This document shows positions 35,449 through 45,994 of a DNA stretch of 64,000 nucleotides, one piece after another (within the stretch, counting starts at the first letter, position 1; the number at the start of each line of letters is the position of its first letter). Position numbers and translations under genes: made by a program. Source of the stretch: Mallotus nudiflorus (Eukaryota; Streptophyta; Magnoliopsida; Malpighiales; Euphorbiaceae); contig CANTUR010000126.1 in assembly GCA_947683625.1 (NCBI GenBank), positions 2,852,001 through 2,916,000 of the forward strand, read 5' to 3'. The notes under the pieces were generated by a model. The model had not been told where the DNA came from and ran no database searches. It saw nothing but the letters and a program-made list of their open reading frames with translations.

Positions 35449-36785
35449 CTCCAACTCAGTATTCGAGCTTATCGCATTAAGGGCATGGCAGAGGTAGTAG
35501 AGGAGGTGCCAAGGGTTTTGGTTAGGCTTCCAGCAGCTAATAGGGAGGTCGAGGTCAGGCAAGAGTTTTCACCCTCACCCAGTAGGATGCTTAGGCATCC
35601 AACGCCATTGTTGTAGGTATACTTCTATTTTATTACTTGGATGATAGAGTTTTGATTGATCCGGGTGCCACACATTCTTTCGTGTCCCTTGTTTTTGCTT
35701 CGAAGTCATGTTAGCAAACTTTGAGGATGGCATTTCATTTATCTGTTGCCACTCCTCTACGCAATTTGTTAGACATCGATGTGGTTTTTTCTGGATGTCC
35801 GGTGTTAGTAGGAGGTAGAGAATTGTCAGTGGAATTGTTGTTGTTAGATGTGATGGAGTTCGATTGATCCTTGCTATGCATTGGTTATCTCAACACTATG
35901 CCATTATTGATTATTTGAGTAAAGAAGTGATTTTTAGAATTTTGAATGAATAAGAGTTTAAGTTTGTGGATGGTAAGAGTTTTGCACCTCAGAATCTTAT
36001 TTCTGTTATCATGCCTAGGAAGATGCTGAGGAAAGGTTTCAGGGATACTTGGCACTAGTCAGGGATACCTTAGTGGAGAAGTTGTCTTTCATAGATGTTC
36101 CAGTAGCTTGTGAGTTTCCTGACATTTTTCCTGAGGAGTTGCCAGGTCTACCACCTCATAGAGAGATCAAATTGTATATAGATATGGTCCCAGGTACAAC
36201 TCCTATTTTGATGCTAACTTAGAATGGCTTTTGCAGAGTTAAAGGAATTAAAGGAGCAGTTGCAAGATTTACTGGATAAGGATTTTATTAGACCTAGTGT
36301 TTCTCCTTAGGGTGCACCAATCCTGTTTGTGAAGAAGAAGGATGGTACAGAGACTGTGCATAGATTACAGAGAGCTAAATAAGCTAACAGTGAAGAACAT
36401 GTATCCTCTCCCAAGGATAGATAATCTGTTTAATCATCTTTAGGGTGCATAGTTCTTTTCCAAGGTTGACTTGAGGTTGGGTTATCATCAATTGCGGATT
36501 AGTGAAGTTGATGTTCCTAAAATGGCATTCCGCACTCATTATGGTCACTATGAGTTTCTAGTGATGTCTTTTGGGTTAACTAATGTAGCAGTTGCTTTTA
36601 TAAATCTAATGAACAGGATGTTCAGACCATTTTTAGATCAGTTTATGGTAGTCTTCATTGATGATAAAATGGTGTATTCTAAGAGAATGAAAGAGCATGT
36701 ATATCACTTGAGGACAATACTGCAAACTTAGAGAACATCAGCTTTATGCTAAATTCTCAAAGTGTGATTTCTGGTTGGAAAGTGT
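35449..36785 (+). pseudogene. pol: B1 gag end, protease and reverse transcriptase N-terminal part
   Basis: Follows the B- insertion. Gag tail with several CAG-to-TAG type stops, including a TAG at 35583-35585 at the codon where A- also has TAG. The protease motif DPGATHSFVS near 35667-35700 is intact. The RT open piece 36471-36731 has 'VMSFGLTNVAVAFINLMN' and FIDD (36658). Stops and small frameshifts occur throughout. Cut at 36785 by solo LTR C. Confidence 0.88.
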
Positions 36786-38328
36786 TGTTAGTGATATGCA
36801 CTAGGTCAATCATTTGTGATTATGTATTGACTTTCTTATTTTATTAATAAAGAGGTATTATATTATCATTTGATTTTATGATAATTACATGAATGGTTAA
36901 TTCTTACTAAGGCCATCAAGTATGTGACTTGATAGTAAAACCCTTAGATTAAAATAAGAGTTCTATTCTAATTATCCCTAGCCATTTATTCATTATATGA
37001 ATATTAAAGTATTAAGGCTAGTATGATGTTGACTGATGGTTATGTTTTACTAATCATAAATATGAGATATTAAGTCAACTCATAGGTACATGATGAGAGA
37101 TCATGTACTGGATTGACCCACTATGAGAATACTACATAGATTATTGTCATAAGTATTTTTTATCACAGTAATTTTATTTCAGTCCTTTGACCTTGAAATC
37201 ATCATGAATTTCTACATAGCTATTTTATGTTTTGACACATTCTAACATTGTCTTTAACCGGATGACTAAAAGAATGTTATTGGATATAAAATTAGTTATG
37301 TGACGAATGTGAGTGATTTAGAAGGAATTTATCCCTCATTAATATGAGAAAGATATCTAAAGGCCCCTTGATGAGATAGACTGAATAAAATGCATGGCCA
37401 TGCTGAAATGAATTGATAAAGAGTTATCATTTTCAGTCTACTTGGAATCAAGTCATAATATTGAACTATATAAGGATGACATTCTATGCCTTATGTTCAA
37501 TTAAGATATCATGTGATAAAGGGACAATAAAATTCATTGTAATTAGGTTATGTCGGATTATTGACTTCACATGACTTGGGTAGTCATAATGTCTTGCTAG
37601 AGGCCACTTATGGCTTGTAGGCCTATATAGAGATTTAGGCCCACTACCAATGTTATGTGAACCTACAGGGTCACACACTTAGAACAAGCCCAAAATGGAT
37701 ATGGGTTTAATAAGCCCAAAATAAACTCTGTGGAAATAAATAATTAAAGTGTTTTATTTATTTATTTATTTGTTTATTTATTTAAGATAAATGTTATTTT
37801 AAATAAATAAATAAGATATTATTTTTGATTTATTTTTAAACAAAATCAGAATATAATAAATGGAAAATTACCAAAAGGTTATTGGTAAGTGAAACCCTAA
37901 CTTGGAGTCTATAAATATGTTATATTCTCTAGGGTTTCACACACTTATTTTTGCCTCCAAATTCATTTTCTTTCCTCTTAGAAAACAAAGACAGAGTTTT
38001 TCCTTTTGTTCTTGATTTGTGAGACAGTCAAGAGGTTGCTAGCACACACACTCAAATTCATTTTGTGAAGGGATGTTCGTGTGGATACCTATAGAGGACG
38101 CATCCTTTTGGAGACGTCTTGATCCGAACAACCAAGCCAAAAACTCGAGGTAAGGTGTCACCGGTGTGAACCTCCTCTCATCCTTCCAGAGAATCTTGCC
38201 TCTTCTACGTTTTGGTAAGATTATTAAAACCCTAGTTTTAATCAATTAGTCGAATTACATGGATCCTAGCTTGGGAACGTGATAAAATTTTAATTTTTCC
38301 ACTACGTTTGCATCACGGAACCCCAACA
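36786..38328 (+). mobile_element. Solo LTR C, unrelated family, probably copia-type
   Basis: 1543 bp from TGTTAGTGATATGCAC to ACGGAACCCCAACA, with TSD agtgt at 36781-36785 and 38329-38333. The TGTT/AACA ends are inverted. A TATAAATA-like box sits near 37911. No similarity seen to the other LTRs here. Orientation is inferred from the TATA box position. The short ORFs (37484-37678, 38039-38245) show nothing recognisable. Superfamily is a guess. Confidence 0.85.
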
Positions 38329-38502
38329 AGTGTTGCATTCTTTGGACACATGGTGTCTAAAGATGATATTCAAGTTGATCCATAGAAAATTGAGGCAATG
38401 TCTGAGTGGCCTAGACTGACATCAGTCATAGAGATTCGAAGTTTCTTGGGTTTGGCAAGGTATTATAGGAGATTTGTGTAGGATTTCTTGGGATTGCAGC
38501 TC
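38329..38502 (+). pseudogene. pol: B1 reverse transcriptase connection fragment
   Basis: A 170-base B1 remnant between two insertions: 'FFGHMVSKDDIQVDP', 'SEWPRLTSVIEIRSFLGLA' and 'YYRRFV' with stops, collinear with 17300-17460 of A-. Ends at TSD agctc (38498-38502). Confidence 0.87.
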
Positions 38503-40611
38503 TATAGGCGACGGGGTTTGGCACGTATCCAAGATTTTAGCAACCATGACACTGTTTAGGCTCAAGGCCTTAGAGAACATACTAACCACTATCACAAAGA
38601 CATGGCATGGAGATGAGGAATCACTACCCAGGGTAATAACTAGGATAATTCAAAAAGGTGGTATTCGATTCTCTAAAAGAAAGCTAGTACCACAACCAAG
38701 AGATTCTGGATACAGAATACTAACTTCTCTTAGTCTCGTGTTCTTTTAGAATAGTTTTATAAATGATTATTCCATCCTCTAATTACATGCAATTTTATTA
38801 AACACTAATTAACATCCATTTAACCTAAAAGGCAACAAGTCAATAAAATTACAAGTAAAAACGCATAAAAAGGCAATGTTCCTATGTCTAAACTATGTTA
38901 ATTTTATTTTGTAAGTTAGCCAAGTCTACATATTATTTACAAATGAGAAATGGATTATAGGTGGGCCTACATTTTTATTAATTAGTGAGCCTATATCTAT
39001 TTATTTTAATTTGTCTAAGGAATGGACTTAAGTCTATTCAATTTTAAAGGAAAATCAAATTAGTGGACCTAAGTGTAACTTGGTTTTATTTTAAGTGAAA
39101 TATGGGTCTAGGTCTATTTATTTTAAAAGAAATGAAATTAAGTGGGCTGAGCTAAGTCTAAACAATTTTAATTAACTAAGCGGGCCTAAAATCTAATTAA
39201 CCTAATGGGCCTAAGTTGATTTTAATTATTTAAAAACCTAAACCATTTTTTAAGCCTATTTATTAAGTGGATTAAACCTAAACGTGGGCTTGGGGCCCAT
39301 AAGGATAAAAACATAAAAAAAAGCCCAAAACACAAAAAAAGATCAAATAAACATTACAGTGATTTTCTAAAAAACCTAAATTAATTACATGCAAACCCTA
39401 ATTTAAGCTATTGCCACCATTGATTTTAATTTATTTTTTTTACCCAATTGAACTTAATTACTAATCAATTTTAAAGTATAGAAAATTAAAATTACTAATC
39501 AATTTTAAAGTACAGAAAATTAAAATTTTCACTATTCCCACTACTGGGGCTATTACAAACTACGTACAAAAATTAAATTTAAATGATTATACATACAGAA
39601 ATTAAAATGACTACACAGAACACTGAAAATGGAAAAAATAAAGACAAAACCCTAAATTCTACTGGAAAACATCACAGGTTCTTCCATGGCATTCCATGGA
39701 CCTTCTGCTCAATTTAAATATAGGTAGTATCCTCCTCAATCTACATGCACATATCAAAATAAAAAAAAATACAAGTAATCAGATTAGTTGTGAAATTAAA
39801 CAATAAAAAAGAATAACATAATAAAAGAAAAATCACAAAAAGAAAAAAATAGAAAGAATAAAAAAATGAAATAGAAAATAACACTGATGATTTAGATGCT
39901 GTGCAAATGCCCTTTTTGGCCCCTCAGATTAGGATTTTCACCATTGAAATTGACTCAGTATTGATTTGATTTTGGATTGGGACTAAAAAAATGTTGGATC
40001 GTCCTCATTAAATGAACTGAAAAGATTACAATTTTGAAAGAACAGAAGAAATCAAAGTTTGATCTACGGATATGTGAGTTTCTCTCAGTTCCTCCGTCTG
40101 TGTAAAAAAATTTTTTTTTTCCATGCACGCATGCAGACTCTACTTTTAAATGCAGAGTCTGCACGTACTAAGTTCCTCTAAAGGAGGAACAGACTCATCT
40201 AATGATTAGATAACATTTATTTTTTATTTAAAAAAACCTTCTGCATTTAAAAAAAACCTTATTAGATAATCAGAAAGATAAAATTTGAATTTTCAACCAA
40301 TTAAAACACTGAAAAAATCGATAAAAAATAAGAAAAAATATGCAAAAAATTAAAAAAAAAGACTTATTGCACGTCGGCACTGTGCAATGCCGGTCAGCAT
40401 TACACCAATGTCGATCCTAAATTTTTTTTAACTTTTAATTACCAAAAGACCCCTAAAAAATTGACTTATTTACAATTAAATCCTAAAAATGTTGCAATTT
40501 AGTTCTTAAAGTCCAGAAAATCGATAACCAAGTTTAATTTTGAATGAATTTCATCATAAAGGGCTTATGTTACAATTGTGCACAATTGCATCCCAAAATT
40601 AGGTGCTAACA
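38503..40611 (-). repeat. 3' LTR of the Ogre/Tat-like element
   Basis: 2109 bp. Minus-strand start TGTTAGCACCTAATTTTGGG at 40611; end 'CCCCGTCGCCTATA' at 38503, where the final TA probably was CA. The last 177 bases at the 40611 side match 43711-43888. The interior, AT-rich with A/T homopolymers, shows no ORF of note. Confidence 0.8.
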
Positions 40612-40628
40612 GTTGCCCCCCTTTGTCA
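40612..40628 (-). other. Polypurine tract of the Ogre/Tat-like element
   Basis: TGACAAAGGGGGGCAAC on the minus strand, directly before TGTTAGCACC. Confidence 0.8.
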
Positions 40629-40763
40629 CTGTTTGCTTGACAAATTGCGGCAAAGCAATAGAAGCACACAATTTCGAAAGAAAGAAATTAGGACACTTTA
40701 TTGTATTCTAAATGATAGATTGATGTTTAAATTGTTGAGCAAGGTGTAGTGTTTGATAAGTCA

Positions 40764-42130
40764 CACTATATTTCCCATGGAACGTCTAGTGGACTTTGTG
40801 CAAATGAGTTTCGCTATATTCCCTGTGGGATGTTTAGTGATGATAAATTGAAAACTTGCTATAGTTTTTGTGGAACGTCTAGCAATGATGAATTTCATTA
40901 TATTCCCTGTGGAACGTCTAACGATGCACACTATATTCCCTGTAAGATGTCTAGTGTAGATGAATTGAAATTTACTACAGTTCCTGTGGAACATCTAGCA
41001 ATGATGAATTTTATTATATTCCCTGTGGGACATCTAACGATGCACATTATATTCCTTGTGGGACGTCAAGTGTAGATGAATTGAAATTTGTTATAATTCC
41101 TGTGGAACATTTAGGAATGATGAATTTTGTTATATTCCCTATGGGACATCTAACGATGCACACTATATTCCCTGTGGGACGTCTAGTGTTGATGAATTAA
41201 AATTTGCTATAGTTCCTGTGGAACGTCTAGCAATGATGAATTTTGTTATATTCCTTGTGGGACGTCTAACGATGCACACTATATTCCCTGTGGGACATCT
41301 AGTATAGTTGAATTGAATTTCGTTATATTCCCTGTAGGACGTCTAGTGTTGTTGAATTGAATTTTGTTATATTCCCTGTGGGACGTCTAGTGTAGTTGAA
41401 TTGAATTTTGTTATATTCCCTATAGGACGTCTAATGATGTTCACTATATTCCCTGTGGGACGTCTAATGTAGTTGAATTGAATTTCATTATATTCCCTAT
41501 AGGGCGTCTAACGATGCACACTATATTCCCTGTAGGACGTCTAGTGTAGTTGAATTGAATTTCGTTATATTCCCTATGGGATGTCTAACGATGCACACTA
41601 TATTCGCTGTGGGACATCTAGTGTAGTTGAATTGAATTTTGTTATATTCCTTGTAGGACATTTAATGATGCACACTATATTCCTTATAGGACGTCTAGTG
41701 TAGTTGAATTGAATTTCGTTATATTCCCTGTGGGACGTCTAGTGTAGTTGAATTGAATTTTGTTATATTCCCTATAGGACGTCTAATGATGCACACTATA
41801 TTCCCTGTGGGACGTCTAGTGTAGTTGAATTTAATTTTGTTATATTCCCTGTTGGTCGTCTAATGATGCACACTATATTCCCTGTGGGACATCTAGTGTA
41901 GTTGAATTGAATTTTGTTATATTCCCTGTGGGATGTCTAACGATGCACACTATATTCCCTGTGGGACGTCTAGTGTAGTTGAATTGAATTTCATTATATT
42001 CCCTATGGGATGTTTAACGATGCACACTATATTCCTTGTGGGATGTCTAGTATAGTTGAATTGAATTTCATTATATTCCCTGTAGGACGTCTAACGATGC
42101 ATACTATATTCCTCGTGGGACATCTAATGT
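40764..42130. repeat. Tandem array with two period classes (~115 bp and ~77 bp)
   Basis: Built from a core 'TATATTCCCTGTGGGACGTC' followed by alternating spacers ('taGTGTAGTTGAATTGAATT' and 'taATGATGCACAC'). The landmark GATGCACAC recurs at spacings of about 115 bases from 40924 to 41269 and about 73-81 bases from 41433 to 42096, with some longer gaps. So the left part is a three-subunit repeat and the right part a two-subunit repeat. The ORF at 40749-41075 is a translation of the repeat. Confidence 0.92.
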
Positions 42131-42543
42131 AGTTGAATTTGAAGTCATAACTACTATGTAGTACATAACATAATGAAGGGTATGACTACTGTGCAACACA
42201 TAACATATTCATTTATAATTCATATCATAGCTACAGTGCAGTAGATGAATCCTTTGATTAAAATGAAGCATGTAAAATGCAAAAAATGAATTCTATAATC
42301 TTGTTCTATATTCTGTACTTGATAGAAAATTCAAAATCATAGATTGATTATGCCGTCTTAATAATTCAATGAATTATTAATTTGATGAATGTCATGATTT
42401 AATTAGGAATGTATTCCTAATTAGAATGCAATTATGGACCAAATTGGAATGAAAGAACTTGAATTCATATGCACACAAAAGTAATGGACTAAAGTGGAAT
42501 ACACTACACTCGATCATGTAATGTTGATTGATCTATACGATTA

Positions 42544-42690
42544 TGCTGCAATCCATAATTGCTTGCTGATGAAGCTGTAGTCCAAAACTGCTCGTTGATG
42601 ATACTGCAATCCATAATTGCTTGCAAATTGACTGCAATCCTTTCATTGCTCGCCTTTGATGTTGCTACAGTCTATAACTGCTTGTTGATT
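42544..42690. repeat. ~30-bp tandem repeat, five degenerate copies
   Basis: Copies begin near 42544, 42574, 42603, 42631 and 42663, each like 'CTGCAATCCATAATTGCTTG'. Confidence 0.8.
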
Positions 42691-43101
42691 TTTATCTTTG
42701 GTTGTTTGAGTTGAATGCTTTGAATTCTTTATGCTGACTAATTTTAATTCCATTGTGCACTTCCTTTTAGTTTTATAATTCCTGCAAACATATTGAAGTT
42801 AGTTTCAATCATGATGAATGTATAAAAGTACATTATAATGTTGAAAATTTAGCATGTACTTAACGAATCTCACTATTTTTTATTTTCATGACTGTCACTT
42901 ATTTGCCATTTGCAAAGGTTAGAGGCATCGTTAACCATCTTATGCTGAGAGTATAACATTTACCAAGTGAAGAGCTTACTTCCACACTTAATTTTAGGGA
43001 GAATTTGCTAAACAAAACTTGTGAAAATTAAGTATAAAAATATTGAATCCAGAGTATCAAAATAGTCTTTGAATTATTTTTATGGATTTCTTCCTTATCC
43101 A

Positions 43102-43461
43102 AGTATTCCCCCGCCTTTCTTATATTACTAAGTATGGATACTGTTGGAAAGGTCCTTTGGATACTTATACTCTTACAGAGCGTTGGAGTAAATAGAGCAA
43201 GTTTTTTAATTTTTAATTTTTTTAACGTGGGTCCTCTTTTAGTATTCCCCCGCCTTTCTTGTATTACTTAGTGTGGATACCGCCAGAAGTTCACGTTGAT
43301 ACTCTTGCTCATTTTTGGGCATTGGAGTACATTATACTTGCTCTTATTCTGATTCTCCTCTTATTGTTCCCCCGTCTTTCTCGTATTACTCAGCATGGAT
43401 AACATTGAGGGATTTGTACTCGTACTCATTTCTAAGCATTGGAGTAGATTATATGCACATT
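43102..43461. repeat. ~120-140-bp direct repeat, three degenerate copies
   Basis: Copies start at 43102, 43241 and 43363 with 'GTATTCCCCCGCCTTTCTT'-type sequence, followed by 'TATTACT.AG..TGGATA' and later 'GCATTGGAGTA'. Confidence 0.8.
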
Positions 43462-43704
43462 CATTATTTAAAAGACTAAAATGACACTTCAAAATTCAAC
43501 CAATTTATACTGCAAGTCCATAGATTTTATCTTTGCATATTCTTCCCCTCGTTTGGGTGTAAAGTAAGCATTAGATTGATTAGAGTTTTAGAAACTCTCA
43601 GTATAGAATTATCAATAAGACATCTGAATTTTGAGAGACTAATAAAAGAAAACCACTAAAATCAAAGGTTATGAGATAAGTTTTCGCATCATGACATCAT
43701 GAGA

Positions 43705-43888
43705 TAACTTTTAATTACCAAAAGACCCCTAAAAAATTAACTTATTTGCAATCAAATCCTAAAAAATGTTACAATTTAGCCCTTAAAGTCTAGAAAATTG
43801 ATAACTAAGTTCAATTTTTGAATAAATTTCATCATAGGGGCTTACATCACAATTGTGCACAAGTGCATCCCGAAATTGGTAGCTTACA
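43705..43888 (-). repeat. Truncated 5' LTR of the Ogre/Tat-like element
   Basis: Minus-strand start TGTAAGCTACCAATTTCGGG at 43888. The segment aligns with the first 177 bases of the 3' LTR and then breaks off at 'acttttaatt' (43707). Confidence 0.8.
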
Positions 43889-44480
43889 AGCTCCTACGAC
43901 TCACCTAACTCAGAAGAATGTGAAGTTTGTGTGGTCAGATGCATATGAGAATTATTTTCAGTTACTGAAGGAGAAGTTGACCACAGCTCCAATTCTGACC
44001 TTACCTAATAGGGAAGATAAATTTACTATGTATTGTGATGCCTCCAGAGTCGGCTTAGGTTGTGTGTTGATGCATAATGGTAAGGTGATAGCTTATACTT
44101 TGAGGCAGTTGAAAAAGCATGAACAAAATTATCCTACTCATGACCTAAAGATGACTATAGTGATATTTGCTCTTAAGATTTAAAGACATTATTTGTATGG
44201 GGTGACTTATGAGATTTTTATAAATCACAAGAACTTGAAGTACATTTTCCAACCGAGAGATTTGAACTTGAGGCAAAAGAGATGGTTGGAACTCTTGAAG
44301 GGTTATGACTGCTTTATTCTTAGTAAGGCTAATGTAGTAGTAGATGCTTTAAGTAGGAAGTCTTTAGGTAGTTTTGCTCACATTAGTGTGGAGAGGAGAC
44401 CTTTGATCCAAGAGTTGCATGAGTCAGTGGATCAACTTTTGATGATAAAGATTAGTAGATTAGGAGGACTATTAGCCTAG
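43889..44480 (+). pseudogene. pol: B1 RNase H remnant
   Basis: Open pieces 43818-44183 (homology starts at about 43894) and 44193-44480. They show 'LTQKNVKFVWSDAYENYF', CDAS (the first RNase H Asp), 'THDLKMTIVIFALKI' then TAA, then 'RHYLYGVTYEIFINHK' (Asp of TDHK changed to Asn) and 'VDALSRK'. The Lys in HDLK and the stop after ALKI match the same positions in A- (there TAG). Confidence 0.9.
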
Positions 44481-45935
44481 TTCAGAGTCAGATCAATGTT
44501 GAGAGATATGATTAAGGCAGCTCAAGGCTGAGATCTTATTCTAGCAGAGATTGAGGAGAATTTTCATGAAGGAAAGTTCATTAATTTTACACTGGATGAT
44601 GAAGGTGTTTTATGGATCAGTGGTAGATTATGCGTTCCTGATGTGGATAATTTGAGAGCAAAGTCCTGGAAGAAGCATATTTTATAGCTTACAGTGTACA
44701 TCTAGGTATTACTAAGATGTACCACAACATTGGAGATCTATACTGGTGGGATGGATTGAAGAAGGATGTAGCTGATTATGTTTCTTAGTGTTTAACGTGT
44801 TAGCAGGTGAAAGCTAAGCATCAGAAGCCTTCTAGGAAGCTTCAGCCTCTTTCGATTCCTGAGTGAAAATGAGAGAGAATTGCTATGAATTTTTTTAGTA
44901 GGGTTACCTCATTCAAAGGATAGATACAATTCCATCTAGGTAATTGTGGACTAGTTAACCAAATCAGCTCACTTCTTACCAGTTAAAGCTACTTATTCTG
45001 TAGCTAAGTTGGCTAAACTATATGTTAAACATTTTGTGCACCTTCATGGAGTGCCTATTTCCATTGTTTTTTTATAGAGGCTTAATGTTTACCTCTCAAT
45101 TTTAGCAGAAGTTGCAGGAAGCAATGGGCATCAGGCTTGATTTTAGTATTGCTTTTCACTCTCAGACAGATGGTCAATCTGAGAGGATGATCCAGACACT
45201 TAAGGATATGTTGAGGATGTGTGTATTAGATCTTAAAGGTAGTTAGGATGATCATTTGCCACTGGCAGAGTTTGCTTGTAATAATAACTATCATAGTAGT
45301 ATTAAAATGGCACTATATGAAGCTTTGTATGGAAGGAAGTGTAGATTTTCTCTATGTTGGGATGAGATTGGAGAGAGAGCATTGATTGGACTTGAGATTA
45401 TTAAGGATGCAGCTGAGAAAGTTGTTATGATCAGAAGAATATTAGAAACCACAGCTATCATACAGAAGAGCAATGCAGATCCGAAGCGTAGAGATTTGGA
45501 GTTTCAAGTTGGAGACTATGTGTTTCTGAATGTGTCTCTAATGAAGGGTGTGATAAGGTTCAACAAGAAGGGAAAATTAGCACTGAGATATATTGGACCG
45601 TTCAAGATTTTGGAGGGAGTGGGCATGGTTGTATATCGGTTGGCTTTGCCTCCGAATCTGTCGTAAGTGCATGTAGTGTTTTATATCTCGATGCTGAGGA
45701 AGTATTTTCGGATCCTTCACACATGTTAAAGCCCCAAAGTGTGGAAGTGAATGAAGACCTGACGTACAAGGAAAAGTCAGTTGTGATAGTTGATTATTAA
45801 GTTCGTTGGTTGCATTCGAAGCAGATCACGATGGTCAAGGTGTTGTGGAGGAGTAACAACGTGGAGGAGCGCACGTAAGAGACTGAGGCTGAGATACGAG
45901 TGGCCTACCCTTACCTTTTTCCTCGATGAATTCCT
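44481..45935 (+). pseudogene. pol: B1 integrase and chromodomain-like tail remnant
   Basis: Zinc-binding region near 44690-44810 with stops ('YWWDGLKKDVADYV' readable). The first catalytic Asp reads Asn ('IAMNFF', about 44880), and the second motif is destroyed near 45070. The open piece 45256-45666 carries 'ALYGRKCRFSLCWDEIGER' and the GPF motif at about 45597. The tail 45700-45930 is in shifted frames and contains a further short ORF (45790-45999). Confidence 0.88.
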
Positions 45936-45976
45936 GTTTTATGTTCTTTTATTTGAAAATTCGATGATGAGTTTTT

Positions 45977-45994
45977 GTAAGGGGGGAAGATTGT
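45977..45994 (+). other. Polypurine tract of gypsy B1
   Basis: GTAAGGGGGGAAGATTGT directly before TGTAACCCG of the 3' LTR. Confidence 0.92.

Larger units (their letters stand above)
38503..43888 (-). mobile_element. Deleted Ogre/Tat-like LTR retrotransposon with tandem-repeat 3' region
   Basis: TSD agctc at 38498-38502 and 43889-43893. On the minus strand there is a 184-bp start of the 5' LTR (43705-43888), then 3.1 kb of non-coding repeats, a PPT (40612-40628) and a full 3' LTR (38503-40611). No gag or pol is present, so PBS and all genes were deleted. Tandem arrays between coding region and 3' LTR are known from Ogre/Tat gypsy elements; the lineage call rests on that and needs a database match. 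Confidence 0.75.

Noticed and set aside
36786..38328. Possible host gene or promoter between RT fragments
   Set aside because: TG...CA ends and a perfect 5-bp TSD show it is a solo LTR; its ORFs are short and featureless.
40749..41075. ORF with repeated Cys/Tyr/Pro motifs ('YIPCGTS')
   Set aside because: It is the tandem repeat read in one frame; the repeat period is not a multiple of three throughout and the frame closes.
40764..42130. CRISPR-like array
   Set aside because: Repeats are contiguous and degenerate with no unique spacers, in a plant retrotransposon; no cas genes.
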